Shown: positions 49,623-60,834, counted from the stretch's first letter. The stretch: 64,000 nt of DNA from Francisellaceae bacterium (GCA_028355575.1 JAOMSY010000002.1:1-64000), one strand, 5' to 3'. Numbers and translations are program-made. The notes: a model not told the origin generated them from the sequence alone.

Positions 49623-51038
49623 CTATTCTTTTTTATCTTTGGATTCATTGTTATCTTTGGTGTTGTGTAAATAGCCACCACCTAGATTTTGATATAATGC
49701 AACAACTGTTAATAATTGCTGTAGCTTATTCTGGGTTAATTCAATTTTCAGTTCTTGAAGTTTCACTTTTACATACAATGCCTGAATGAGCGAATCTAAT
49801 CCTATTTCATAAAGTTGATTTGTAAGATCATATTGAGTTTCAATATGCTGGTATGATGAATATAAATTCTCATAGCTTTGGGTGTATAGTTGGTTTGCAG
49901 AAAGGGCAGTATCAACTTCCTTTAACGCCAATCGAACTTGATTGAAATAACCATAGTAACTAGATCGATACTCACTAGAAGCCGTGCTGATTTTTCCAAT
50001 CATGGTTGGATCAAAGTCATAAGTCAGCATTGCCTGCTTCAAAAAGACATTTTCGTCAGGTGTTTGAAGACCACTTTGTGGTGCTGGTTCAGTATTGCTG
50101 AGTCTAGATATAAATGCTTTTAAATTAATTCCAGGTAAAAATGAACTTGTTGCAATACCAATTGCTGTATTTGCCATTTTTAGCTGTGTTTCTGCATAAC
50201 CAATATCGGGTCTATCGGCCAGTACTGTGGCTGGCATATTAGCATAATTTACGGTTGAAACAGGTAGTTCAGTAAAAGATTTATCAGTAAGGATGCTGCC
50301 TGGGTTTTCATTAATTAAATATTTTAATGAATTAGAGCTAATAACAATATTATGTTTAAATACCTTTAGTTGCGCTTGAATTGCATCAACTTCTGCATCT
50401 ATCACTTGAATATCAATTAGATTTTTTGTGCCAATCTCAAACTCTTGGGTAATTAAACTAGAAAGTTGCATAAGCGTTGAATCCAATTCAACAAATTCCG
50501 CATAAAGCTCTCTTTGCGCCAAGTATGTAAAGTAGCTATTGGCAACCATACCAATCGTCGACAAACGCACTGCGTCTTTAGCATATTCTGCTCTTTCTAC
50601 ACCATATTCAGCAAATTCAACTTTTTTGATTTGAGTGAAAATATTTAAAATATATTCTGGTATGAAGGCTAAAAAAGTACCTGGATAACCTAAATTAGGT
50701 AATTGTGAAAGACCTGCCAATAAATTAAAACTAGGTACCCAGCCTAACTCAGTTTGTTCAAGCTCACCCTGTGCAACTTCTAAATTTGAAACAGCAATCT
50801 GCACGTTATTATTCACTTTTAATGCTTTGTCTATTAGCTGATTTAAAGTTGGGTCGTTATATTCTTCCCACCAAGCCAACTCTGGCATATTTTTAGTATC
50901 ATAATTTGCACTTACAACGGTATTTGACCATTCTTCCGGCACATGAGTATCAGGCTTTTCGTAATCTGGACCCATTAAGGCGCAGCCACCTAATACGCAG
51001 CATATTGAAATTAGAGAAAATTTTATTTTCTTAAACAT
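49623..51038 (-). CDS. NodT-family outer membrane efflux lipoprotein
   Basis: Lipobox LGGC; MGPDYEKP; ADRPDIGYAETQL. Confidence 0.92.
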   Translation of the reverse strand: MFKKIKFSLISICCVLGGCALMGPDYEKPDTHVPEEWSNTVVSANYDTKNMPELAWWEEYNDPTLNQLIDKALKVNNNVQIAVSNLEVAQGELEQTELGWVPSFNLLAGLSQLPNLGYPGTFLAFIPEYILNIFTQIKKVEFAEYGVERAEYAKDAVRLSTIGMVANSYFTYLAQRELYAEFVELDSTLMQLSSLITQEFEIGTKNLIDIQVIDAEVDAIQAQLKVFKHNIVISSNSLKYLINENPGSILTDKSFTELPVSTVNYANMPATVLADRPDIGYAETQLKMANTAIGIATSSFLPGINLKAFISRLSNTEPAPQSGLQTPDENVFLKQAMLTYDFDPTMIGKISTASSEYRSSYYGYFNQVRLALKEVDTALSANQLYTQSYENLYSSYQHIETQYDLTNQLYEIGLDSLIQALYVKVKLQELKIELTQNKLQQLLTVVALYQNLGGGYLHNTKDNNESKDKKE

Positions 51039-51257
51039 GCGGTAGAATGGCTTATGTGTCTGAATGATTATTACTTAAACTGTAGTGCAGAATTTATTAT
51101 TTGCTTAATCTTAATATGGATTTTTATCATTTAATTTTGATTATTGACATAAGCTCTTGTGCTTATTATCAATTTATTTAGAAGTTAATTTAAATTTCTA
51201 AGTATCAACCATAATATTAACATATAATATTCATGATCAAATTTATAAGGTTTATGA

Positions 51258-51671
51258 ATGGATATACAAGATATTTTAGTTCCAATTAATTTACATGAAG
51301 AGCATACAAAAGTTATTGATTCTGCAATAGATCTAGCAGATAAATACAACAGTAACCTTACCATACTAAATGTTCAAGCAGCACCATTTGAGTTAAGTGG
51401 TTTAGCAAATGAACAAGATAAGTCTCTAGAGAATAGAATTAAAAACGATTTAAACGAAAAATCGAAAAATACAAATATTAAACAAACTAAAGTTGAAACC
51501 GTTATGGGTGTAGCTCAAAATGAAATTGTATCATACGCAAAAAAACATAAAACTGATTTAATTGTCATGGGTACACATAATAAACACGGTGTTTCCTTGC
51601 TGGGTGGTTCTACTTCAAGTTATGTTTTACATCATGCAAAATGCAATATATTTGAAGTCCATTTAGATTAG
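51258..51671 (+). CDS. Universal stress protein
   Basis: DLIVMGTHNKHGVSLLGGSTSSYVLHHAKCNIFEV. Confidence 0.92.
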   Translation: MDIQDILVPINLHEEHTKVIDSAIDLADKYNSNLTILNVQAAPFELSGLANEQDKSLENRIKNDLNEKSKNTNIKQTKVETVMGVAQNEIVSYAKKHKTDLIVMGTHNKHGVSLLGGSTSSYVLHHAKCNIFEVHLD

Positions 51672-51788
51672 ACTTTATAATTTATGAAAATTATTTTTTT
51701 GTATTTAGCTCACATAGCTAATTTAAATTACAACATGTGATATGTTTCATCTCAATTTATAAGGTCATCGCTATTTTGAGTTCACTTT

Positions 51789-52964
51789 ATGGGTAACAAA
51801 CTGAAGTTGGTTAGCTTCTCTATCATATATTTCATGATGTTATTCCAATTTGGAACAGACTTATATTTGCCTTCATTTCCAGAAATTACAAAAGTATTAT
51901 CGACTACAGATGCTTATGTTCAACTGACTTTAAGTGTGTTTTTATTTGGATTTGCCATATCTCAGTTAATCTATGGGCCTCTTTCAGATAGATATGGTCG
52001 CAAAATATTTATACTAGGTGGTATGATATTATTTTTCTTAGCCACTTCATTGGGTGCGCTTAGCGATAACATTTATTGGTTATTAACGGCTAGATTATTT
52101 CAGGGATTAGGTGCCGGAGCAGGGAGTGTAATAGCAAGAGCTATGATGAAGGATTGTTTTTCTGGTGTTGCGCTAGAAAAACTTGCATCAGCTCAAGGAA
52201 TAATTTGGTCTTTCATACCAATGATTGCACCTGTTTTTGGCAGTTATTTACAAAAGTATCTTGGCTGGAGAAGTAACTTTTATGTGTTAGGTATATTCAT
52301 TCTAATTGCTGTTATTTTAGCGGCGCTTTTGCCTGAAACAAACGTTAACAAATTAGAAAAAATTAATTTCTCAAAAATAATAAGTAATTACAAACATATT
52401 TTGTCAAATAAGAAATATATAGCGTATGCACTTTGTCCTGTTTGTATTATCGCTATGAATATATCATTCAGTACAATAGCGCCATTTTTATTTCAACAAG
52501 GCTATGGATTGAGCGTCGTTAGTTATGGTTGGATCATTCTTTTTATTGCAATTAGTTTTGTGATTGGAAATGTTCTCAATAGAATTTTACTAAACAAAAT
52601 TGAAAGCTATAAATTAATCAATTATGGTGCGCTTATTGTTATAAGCATAAACAGCTTATTATTTATAACGACTATTTTTAATAGTCGACCAAATTTAATT
52701 GTATTGATTTTTCTAATCATTATGGTCTGGGTAGGTTCTTCATTAGTATACTCAAATTGTGCTGCACAGGTCATGCATATATTTCCTGAGTTAGCAGGGA
52801 GCTCAGCAGCTATATTCGGTTGTATGGTCTTTATTGGTGGCATGCTTGGGTCAGCAATCGTGACGAATTTGCCTAATACTTCATTATGGGGTTTTGCTCC
52901 TTTAGCATTGCTTGCGGGAATAGTAATGTTCATCTCGAGTAGTATTGCAAACAGAACAGTATAA
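51789..52964 (+). CDS. Bcr/CflA-family MFS transporter
   Basis: GTDLYLPSFPEITKVL...QLIYGPLSDRYGRK...QGLGAGAGSVIARAMMKD. Confidence 0.9.
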   Translation: MGNKLKLVSFSIIYFMMLFQFGTDLYLPSFPEITKVLSTTDAYVQLTLSVFLFGFAISQLIYGPLSDRYGRKIFILGGMILFFLATSLGALSDNIYWLLTARLFQGLGAGAGSVIARAMMKDCFSGVALEKLASAQGIIWSFIPMIAPVFGSYLQKYLGWRSNFYVLGIFILIAVILAALLPETNVNKLEKINFSKIISNYKHILSNKKYIAYALCPVCIIAMNISFSTIAPFLFQQGYGLSVVSYGWIILFIAISFVIGNVLNRILLNKIESYKLINYGALIVISINSLLFITTIFNSRPNLIVLIFLIIMVWVGSSLVYSNCAAQVMHIFPELAGSSAAIFGCMVFIGGMLGSAIVTNLPNTSLWGFAPLALLAGIVMFISSSIANRTV

Positions 52965-53051
52965 AATTAAAAATGAGTATATATTAAATATATTTCATTA
53001 ATTACATATATTCTGATATGATTATTTTGTGATCATCAACTGGAATATAAT

Positions 53052-54887
53052 ATGTATCATTTCAATAAGAAATTACTAACAAGTTCATTATTGGCTTTGT
53101 TATATGCGAATACATTAAGTGCGGATAATATTGATGGTAAAATAAATGCGATGACCTTTAATGTCAGAGTTTGTATCGACTCTGGTTCAAAAAGTTGTGA
53201 GGCCAGAAAGCCATTTATTGAAGATATTATTAATGCAAATATTAATGAAGGTAAATTTACGCAAAATATAAATACAATGGACTTCATTGGTTTTCAGGAA
53301 AGCGATATCTTATGGCGTAATCTTTCTTTTGAATCTAATATTCAAAAGTGCGAATACTATAAAAACATTAATCAAATAAATGGTTGTATTAATTTTGGTG
53401 AAGGACTTACGCTGGTATATAACCCTAAGCGTTGGCAGTTAGAAAATACTCAACGTAAAACATTAGCATTGGACGATGATTGCCGCTGGAGCAGCAATCG
53501 TGATGAGGTTTGTCAAACTGGTAATCGTATGATCGGAATGGCATATTTTCGTGAAAAAGAAACAAATCAATTTATATATATTATAGATACACATGGCCCC
53601 AGAGCAGTTAAATGGGAAAGATGGAATGAGTTTAATAATTTACTGCAAGATAGAGTAAATAAAGATGCGCCCATCATTGTTTTAGGGGATTTTAACAGAA
53701 GAGATCCACTGCAATATTATGATGAGTTCATTAAGGTTAATACTGATCCTGCTGGATCACATGGGTTTAGTAATCATTGGGAAGTAGGCACGATAGATTA
53801 TATTTATTACACCGAAGGACTAAATAAAATTGACGATGAAGTCATACGTTACCCGTCTAAATGGTCTGGCGATGTTTCCCATGGTTTTGCTTCTGACCAT
53901 TACCCTGTATGGGCTTCATTTACTTTTGAAAATGATCAATATAGTCATTTAGAATGCAAACCAGAAATTAATGTGTTAGATCAAATACGCCAAGGCTCCG
54001 ATAAGAACATCTCAATCTCCTGGAATTTAATAACGCAAAATGAATATAATCCGGTTAGCCATTATCAAATCCTTAACTGGTTAAAAAAGCCAATTGAAGT
54101 TGAGAGTAATGAATATAAAATTTCAGCTAAAGATAATTTATTATTCAATGATAGCCCAGAGGGCAGCAGTGAATATCATTACTATATAAGATCACAGTGT
54201 ATGAATGGTAAGTATTCTGACTCTGACGTAATTGTTGTTAATGCCTATGAGCCAGATCAATCAGAAACATGCGGCCATCCTGCTGAGCTTATTAATGCAA
54301 ACATCTCTCCTGATAGAAAAGTAACGCTTGAATGGGAAGAGAATGGTAGTACTAATTTAAAAGGTTATGTCGTAATGAATTACAATTTGGGTAAATCATG
54401 GTCTCAATCTCAGCAAAGATGGGTAAATATATCAAATAATCCAGAATATACCACTTCAACTATATTTTCTGAGGAAGGGGTAGGGATTGATAATTTAGAT
54501 TATAAAGGCCCATTTGTATATTACGTCGGTTCAGTTTGCACCAACCAAGAATTTACACCGAATAAAGAAAACTTATTAAAAGCTACAGTTGAAATAAATT
54601 CTGAGAATATTCACCCTAACTTTACAATCACCAAAGGGTATTGGCCTAATAATTCAAGCCATAGATTTACCATTAAACATCAAAATACAATCGATGATTC
54701 ATTACATTATCAACCAATCACATCTGGGCAATTCAATACATTTGAAATTTATGATGAAGATAATCAGTTGAGCTGCAATATCATCGATATGGCAAATAAT
54801 GATAAAAAAGGTGATTGTGGTGGTGTCGTAATATCAGAAGACAGTTATAACAATTATAAAATTTACCTACAGCCACAACTATTTTAG
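53052..54887 (+). CDS. Secreted endonuclease/exonuclease/phosphatase (DNase I-like) protein with FN3-like repeats
   Basis: MTFNVR, GFQESD, DTHGPRAVKW, LGDFNRRDP, SDHYPVWASF; followed by beta-rich repeats. Confidence 0.85.
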   Translation: MYHFNKKLLTSSLLALLYANTLSADNIDGKINAMTFNVRVCIDSGSKSCEARKPFIEDIINANINEGKFTQNINTMDFIGFQESDILWRNLSFESNIQKCEYYKNINQINGCINFGEGLTLVYNPKRWQLENTQRKTLALDDDCRWSSNRDEVCQTGNRMIGMAYFREKETNQFIYIIDTHGPRAVKWERWNEFNNLLQDRVNKDAPIIVLGDFNRRDPLQYYDEFIKVNTDPAGSHGFSNHWEVGTIDYIYYTEGLNKIDDEVIRYPSKWSGDVSHGFASDHYPVWASFTFENDQYSHLECKPEINVLDQIRQGSDKNISISWNLITQNEYNPVSHYQILNWLKKPIEVESNEYKISAKDNLLFNDSPEGSSEYHYYIRSQCMNGKYSDSDVIVVNAYEPDQSETCGHPAELINANISPDRKVTLEWEENGSTNLKGYVVMNYNLGKSWSQSQQRWVNISNNPEYTTSTIFSEEGVGIDNLDYKGPFVYYVGSVCTNQEFTPNKENLLKATVEINSENIHPNFTITKGYWPNNSSHRFTIKHQNTIDDSLHYQPITSGQFNTFEIYDEDNQLSCNIIDMANNDKKGDCGGVVISEDSYNNYKIYLQPQLF

Positions 54888-56200
54888 ACTTGTGGTTCAG
54901 GTTCTTTTTGAGATGGGGCGTTAGTATCAGAGCCATATATCTTGTTTAATAACGTTTTAAAAGTAGCGCCTTGAATTAAAATGGATAGCATTACAGTTAT
55001 ATATACAATAGAAAATGTCGTCGATAGATATGAATTGTTGTGATACGGAATTGAAAGCGCTAGCGCTAAAGATACACTTCCCCTGAGCCCGCCCCAGGTC
55101 ATAACAATATTATTTTTAAAAGTTTCTCTAGAAACTCGTCTTTCAATAATTAACATAGGTAAGCTGACGCTTATATATCGGGTTATAACAGTAACGATAA
55201 ACCCAACAATGCCTGCTATCATTAGGGCGACGCTAAACCTTGTTTCTAGTATTTCCATACCAATCATCACAAATAAAAACGCGTTTAATAGGTCATCAAT
55301 AATTAACCAAAAATCACTCAGTTTAATAGAAGCCCTGGAAGATGGTGACCTTGAACGACTATTCCCAATAATAAGCCCAGTTATTACCATGGCGAGCGGG
55401 CCCGACACTCCTAAAGTTTCAGCAAGCCAGAAACCTGAGCTAACAAGTGCAAGTGATAGTATAATTTGAGTTTCGCCATCATCGGCCTGATTCATAAACC
55501 AATTACCAATGTAGCCCAACGCCACACCCAAGAGAATACCACCCAAGCCTTCTTGAGCTGTAATTAAGGCTATGTTGGTAAATGTTGGCTTAACGCCATC
55601 ATCCCCAAACGTAATGGTCACTAAAATTATAAACAGAACGATTGATGCAACATCGTTAAATAATGCCTCACCCGCGATATGTGTTTTAGTTTTTGTTGGT
55701 ATGTTTTTATTTTTTTTAAACACCGCAAAAACAGCGATAGGGTCAGTTGGTGATATAATCGCGCCGATAAGCAAACAAACACTGTAGGGTGCTTCAGCAT
55801 TTAGAATAATGGGTGTTAACAACCATCCGGCAGTACCTATAATGAACGTAGAGATAATGACACCAATACTTGCTAAAGCGGCAATACCTTTATAATGTGT
55901 TTTTAAATCAACAATACTTAAATGCATTGCAGAGGCAAAAAGCAAGTAACCTAACATACCTTTTAGTACAACTTCTTTAAAATTTACACTGTCTAATAAT
56001 TTATATATTGGGGAAAAAGTTTCAGGGTAGTACCGTATGGAGGCAAAAATTATGAGTGATATTACAGCGCTAATCAATGTTAGACCAATTGATTTAGGTA
56101 ATTTTAGAATCCTAAAATTTATAAAGCTGGCAGATGCGGTTATTACACTGAGTAAAACAAATAGACTGTAATGACTCACATATTCCATACTATCAACCAA
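54884..56200 (-). CDS. Cation:proton antiporter (CPA1/NhaP-like)
   Basis: GAIISPTDPIAVFAVFKK; GEALFNDVASIVLF; TWGGLRGSVSLALALSIP. Confidence 0.9.
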   Translation of the reverse strand: MVDSMEYVSHYSLFVLLSVITASASFINFRILKLPKSIGLTLISAVISLIIFASIRYYPETFSPIYKLLDSVNFKEVVLKGMLGYLLFASAMHLSIVDLKTHYKGIAALASIGVIISTFIIGTAGWLLTPIILNAEAPYSVCLLIGAIISPTDPIAVFAVFKKNKNIPTKTKTHIAGEALFNDVASIVLFIILVTITFGDDGVKPTFTNIALITAQEGLGGILLGVALGYIGNWFMNQADDGETQIILSLALVSSGFWLAETLGVSGPLAMVITGLIIGNSRSRSPSSRASIKLSDFWLIIDDLLNAFLFVMIGMEILETRFSVALMIAGIVGFIVTVITRYISVSLPMLIIERRVSRETFKNNIVMTWGGLRGSVSLALALSIPYHNNSYLSTTFSIVYITVMLSILIQGATFKTLLNKIYGSDTNAPSQKEPEPQV

Positions 56201-56285
56201 TTAATAAAAAATTACACGCTTTAATAATAGTGGTATTGCCAACATTATTAAATGAATAATAGCGGCGTACATCGATGAAAATTGC

Positions 56286-58301
56286 TTAATTTTTCTTGAG
56301 CATTTCTCTCAGGCCAGCAATACTTTTGCGACCTAGTTCTTTTTTTTCTTCTTCGGTTGTTTCTTTTTTCCCACTCCAGCTGATATGTTCTTCAGGTAAC
56401 TCATCTAAAAATCGACTGTAGTTAGTAGTGGACGTTTCTCCAAACCTTTTGCGTTTTTTTGCATAAGTGATAATTAAATTTTCTCGCGCTCTGGTTATAC
56501 CGACGTACATCAAACGACGTTCTTCTTCAATTTGACCGTCATCAATACTTTGTTGGTGCGGAAGTAATCCTTCTTCTAAACCCATCAAATATACATTGGG
56601 GAATTCCAAGCCTTTTGATGCATGCAAGGTTAACAATTGCACTGCATTTTCTTCTTTCTCTTCTTCCTGTTGATCCATCATATCAATCAAAATAAGCTTA
56701 TTTAAGACTTGTTGAAGTGTCTCATCGGGTGAGTCAATACAAATTTTAGTTAGCCAACCTATAACTGTAAGGATATTACCATATCTTTTTTCAGCTTGTT
56801 CTGGGGTTAAATTTTCATCTATTAGATACGTCAAATATTGAATCTCTTCAAGCAGCTTAATTAATATCATTTCATACTCTTTCGGCTCTACCTGATTCAG
56901 CTCTGTTTGGTACTTATTTATAAAGCGTGAAAATGTTCTAAGTTTATCTAGTTGTTTTGGTGATATAGCTTGCTCTATACCCATTTCATCAATAGCGGCT
57001 AGATAGGGCGTATCTCTTGCATGTGCATACTTAGTTAGCTTTGATATGGTTGCAGGACCAATTGACCTTTTAGGAATATTAATGGCTCGAAGGAATGCTT
57101 TATTATCCTCGACATTAGTGATGATACGCATATATGCAAAAAAATCTTTAATCTCTTTTTTTGAGAAAAATGAAGCACCACCGCTAAGTTTGTAAGGTAC
57201 ACGATACTGCTGAAGGTTTTTTTCAAGCAAAAATGACTGATGATTACCTCGATACAATATAGCGTAATCGTTATAGCTTTTTCCTGATTGAACACGATCT
57301 GCAATAATCTCAGTAATAATGCGGCTAGCTTCTGCTTCTTCATCTAATGAAGGTAATATTTGAATTTGACTACCTATAGCAAGGTTTGACCATAAAGCCT
57401 TTTTATAAAGGTGAGGGTTGTTGTCAATTACTTGGTTTGCGCATTGTAGTATTCGGCTTGATGAACGGTAGTTCTGCTCTAACTTTATTACCTTTAAATT
57501 TGGGAATTGCTCTTCTAATAATCCAATATTCTTAGGGTCAGCCCCACGCCAGGCATATATAGATTGGTCATCATCGCCCACAACAGTGAACTTAGCACGT
57601 TTCCCAACTAATAATTTCACCAGCTCATATTGGCTGATATTCGTATCTTGATATTCATCAACAAGAAGGTATCGTATTTTGGACTGCCATTTTTCTAAGA
57701 TTGAAACATCATTTTTAAACAGCAAAACTGGCAACAAAATTAAATCATCGAAATCTACTGCGTTGTATGCTTTCAAATAATCTTGATAGCGTTTGTAAAT
57801 TTCTAATGCCGGCTCTAAGTGCTTTTCATTATTATTTAAAACAATTTCTTTTGGGAGCATCATGCCATATTTCCATAATGAAACCTGATGCTTATAAATC
57901 TTGTTTAACTCTTTAGAGCTTTGAAAAAGAACCGAAGAAATTTCATTAATGATGCTTGTGCTGTCGTGATCATCAATCAAAGTAAAATTTCTATTATAAC
58001 CAAGCTTGGTAATTTCTTTTTTTAGGACATTAAGACCAAAAGTATGGAATGTACTAATATTTAAACCACGTGAATTCTCACCTTGAAGTTCTTTCTTTAC
58101 CCGCTCTTTCATTTCTCTAGCAGCTTTATTGGTAAATGTTACCGCTAAAATATTATTGGGTTTATATAAACCTTGTTTAATTAAATAAGCAATTTTTTTG
58201 GTTATAACAGAGGTCTTGCCACTGCCAGCACCCGCTAGAACTAGAAGGGGTGAGTCTACATATTTGACAGCTTCTAGTTGTTGGTCATTTAATTGAGACA
58301 T
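56286..58301 (-). CDS. rep: UvrD/Rep-family DNA helicase, Rep-like
   Basis: LVLAGAGSGKTSVITKKIAYLI; AVTFTNKAAREMKERV; VDEYQDTN; QNYRSSSRIL; length 671 aa. Confidence 0.92.
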   Translation of the reverse strand: MSQLNDQQLEAVKYVDSPLLVLAGAGSGKTSVITKKIAYLIKQGLYKPNNILAVTFTNKAAREMKERVKKELQGENSRGLNISTFHTFGLNVLKKEITKLGYNRNFTLIDDHDSTSIINEISSVLFQSSKELNKIYKHQVSLWKYGMMLPKEIVLNNNEKHLEPALEIYKRYQDYLKAYNAVDFDDLILLPVLLFKNDVSILEKWQSKIRYLLVDEYQDTNISQYELVKLLVGKRAKFTVVGDDDQSIYAWRGADPKNIGLLEEQFPNLKVIKLEQNYRSSSRILQCANQVIDNNPHLYKKALWSNLAIGSQIQILPSLDEEAEASRIITEIIADRVQSGKSYNDYAILYRGNHQSFLLEKNLQQYRVPYKLSGGASFFSKKEIKDFFAYMRIITNVEDNKAFLRAINIPKRSIGPATISKLTKYAHARDTPYLAAIDEMGIEQAISPKQLDKLRTFSRFINKYQTELNQVEPKEYEMILIKLLEEIQYLTYLIDENLTPEQAEKRYGNILTVIGWLTKICIDSPDETLQQVLNKLILIDMMDQQEEEKEENAVQLLTLHASKGLEFPNVYLMGLEEGLLPHQQSIDDGQIEEERRLMYVGITRARENLIITYAKKRKRFGETSTTNYSRFLDELPEEHISWSGKKETTEEEKKELGRKSIAGLREMLKKN

Positions 58302-58461
58302 ATATTCAAATTGATATAATATTTTTAGCTTTAAATATATTAGACTTAATGACTATGTTGGTCTATTCATTTATTTGTTCATAACTTTAATTTACCTGAT
58401 TACCCATAAAGAGACAGCCATGTTTTATCAAGTATATAAATAGCGCAATTGAAACCAGGTC

Positions 58462-58574
58462 GTCACCCCTTGCTTGACAAGGGGTCCAGGCTACCTGTAA
58501 TTTTAATTTCAGGATTTGTCTTAATTATTTCAGGCCTGAGTTGCCTAGATTCTGAATCAAGTTCAGAATGTCAC
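58462..58574. repeat. Composite repeat with inverted hairpin ends (MITE/REP-like)
   Basis: GTCACCCCTTG-CTTGA-CAAGGGGTCCAGG (58462-58490) and CCTAGATTCTGAA-TCAAG-TTCAGAATGTCAC (58544-58574), inverted relatives of each other. Confidence 0.65.
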
Positions 58575-58642
58575 AACTGCTTGAATTGCCAGAAATTATA
58601 ATTATGATCAATAAGCATAGCTGAGCATTATAGGTAATCAGG

Positions 58643-59995
58643 TTAATTTATGATTTGATCTGACTGTTGCTCAAGAACCCAGGTTATTCTTACTAATAAA
58701 CCAGATTTATCTTGTCTATTTTCTAATGCAATTAGAGTATCATGATTATCAAGAATATTCTTCACAATTGATAAGCCTAGGCCAGTCCCTGGAACTTCAG
58801 ATGAACGTGATCTATCAAGTCGATAAAATGGTTTAAATACATTTGTCAGTTCTTCTTCAGGTATTCCTGGGCCTTCATCTTCAATAATTAGGCTCAACTC
58901 ATTTATAGATTGAACGATAGACACTTTTGCGATTTGCCCATATTTAATGGCATTACTAATAATATTCTCAATTGCTCTTTTAAATGCAATGGGTTGAATG
59001 CTTAAAAATACAGGTTCTAAATCAATATCTTCGTAATAGACAGATTTACCTTCTTCAATTAAATTGAATATAATCGACTCAATGAGCGAAACTACATCCA
59101 GTGTCTCAAACTTTTCATTAATCTTATTACCATCTGAAAAAGTAGATATTTGTGAAAGAATACTTTCTATCTCGTTTAAACATTTTTCGAGAAACTCTGG
59201 ATCATTTGTTTCGGGATATTTATTCTGTAAATACAATTTAGCGCGAGTGAGCGGTGTTCTAATATCATGTGAAATTGCTGCTAGGGTAAAGGCTTTTTCA
59301 TCCACTAGCTTTTCAATATGGTTAATCATTTTAGTCATTGATTTTGCTGCACCAGCAGCGACTAATGGCCCAAATACCGGTATTTTAGTTTTAAATTCAC
59401 TAATATCTATTTCTAGCTTTTTAGCCAATATATTAATTCTCTGCCAGGGTTTAATAATGCTTTGTGTTGCAAACATATATGCAAATAAAATTAGAACAAT
59501 AAATGCCTCAATACATAATAAAACAATTATTCCAATTGAATCTTGAGGGTTTCTTACTTTTAAGTTAAACCAACAATTGTTTGTGGGGCTATATACAGAC
59601 AGCTCAAAATGAAGCTCTCCAGAGTTGTATAGTTTTGATACTTTTTCATAAATGACTGTATTCGTATTATCTTTTCTTATAAGTAAAATCTCTTTCTTAT
59701 TCATCCTAAGCAAATTTTTATATAGCGGTTTAGAGGTTATGCTGTAATCCACTAAGTCTGTGTGCAGATCATATATTACTTGATGTAGTATTTTATATTG
59801 TAGCTTTGTTAAGCCAAGTGTTTCCAGGTCGAAGAATAATTCTGCGCTAGCACTTACTCTTCTCAACCCTAAATGATATATATATTCATTATTTTTAGTG
59901 TTCTGATAAATTGTTAGCGTTACGCTCAATATAAGCAGCAGCATTAAAACCAATAAAATTATATTTCTAAATAATGTGCGTTGTAACCCTCGCAT
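58643..59995 (-). CDS. Sensor histidine kinase
   Basis: H-box AAISHDIRTPLTRAKLYL; ENIISNAIKYG; DEGPGIPEEE; GTGLGLSIVKNIL. Confidence 0.93.
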   Translation of the reverse strand: MRGLQRTLFRNIILLVLMLLLILSVTLTIYQNTKNNEYIYHLGLRRVSASAELFFDLETLGLTKLQYKILHQVIYDLHTDLVDYSITSKPLYKNLLRMNKKEILLIRKDNTNTVIYEKVSKLYNSGELHFELSVYSPTNNCWFNLKVRNPQDSIGIIVLLCIEAFIVLILFAYMFATQSIIKPWQRINILAKKLEIDISEFKTKIPVFGPLVAAGAAKSMTKMINHIEKLVDEKAFTLAAISHDIRTPLTRAKLYLQNKYPETNDPEFLEKCLNEIESILSQISTFSDGNKINEKFETLDVVSLIESIIFNLIEEGKSVYYEDIDLEPVFLSIQPIAFKRAIENIISNAIKYGQIAKVSIVQSINELSLIIEDEGPGIPEEELTNVFKPFYRLDRSRSSEVPGTGLGLSIVKNILDNHDTLIALENRQDKSGLLVRITWVLEQQSDQIIN

Positions 59996-59999
59996 CTAT

Positions 60000-60713
60000 C
60001 TATTCCTTCCAGAGAACATTCTGAGTAAATATATAACCTTGACCATGAAGCGTTTTTATTATTTCTGGTTTATTTCTATCTTTTTCTAGTTTCTTCCTCA
60101 GTCGACTGATTGCAACATCAATACTTCTATCAAAAGCGTCACAATCTCTGCCATGAATTTTTTGCATTAATTGATCACGTGAAAGTGGCTTGTTCACATT
60201 TTTCATCAACGTGACTAGCATATTGAACTCGAGCGTACTTAAATCAATCCTATTAGAATCTTTCTTTAAATACCGGTTAGATAAATCAACAATCCAGTCA
60301 CCAAAACAACCAGTGGTATGTTCTTTTTCTTCACTAGATAATTCACCTTGGTAACGGTTTAACGCACGTTTTATTTTTGCTAATAATAAATGAGTGTTAA
60401 ATGGTTTAACAATGTAATCGTCTGCGCCATGCTCATGTGCAAGTATTTGCTCAACTTCACTGTCGACAGCGCTGATTATAATAATTGGTATGTTATATTT
60501 TTCTCGCACTCTTCTGCAAAAACTAATGCCATTTTCGCCTGGCATCATCACGTCAAGTAGTATCAAATGAAATTGATTAGAATTTAGTTTATCTTCACCT
60601 TCTCGGGCATTTGAGGCTAATTGATTTTCATAACCATTATTATTAAGAAGCTCAGATATTAACTCTCTAATACTTTCATCGTCGTCTATAACAAGAATAT
60701 TATATTTATTCAT
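60000..60713 (-). CDS. OmpR-family response regulator
   Basis: IDDDESIRELI, LLDVMMPGENG, winged-helix C-terminus. Confidence 0.94.
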   Translation of the reverse strand: MNKYNILVIDDDESIRELISELLNNNGYENQLASNAREGEDKLNSNQFHLILLDVMMPGENGISFCRRVREKYNIPIIIISAVDSEVEQILAHEHGADDYIVKPFNTHLLLAKIKRALNRYQGELSSEEKEHTTGCFGDWIVDLSNRYLKKDSNRIDLSTLEFNMLVTLMKNVNKPLSRDQLMQKIHGRDCDAFDRSIDVAISRLRKKLEKDRNKPEIIKTLHGQGYIFTQNVLWKE

Positions 60714-60834
60714 ATTTGGCGTGTGTTTTACGTTATATATCTAAACATAGAGCTATTTGAATTATTTTTCCATTTTATAATACTTTGTGACACAATATAT
60801 GAATTTTAACATTCTTATTATTGGTGAATCACAG

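Noticed and set aside
55209-55787. Two + ORFs antisense to the antiporter
   Set aside because: Shadow ORFs of a membrane-protein gene.
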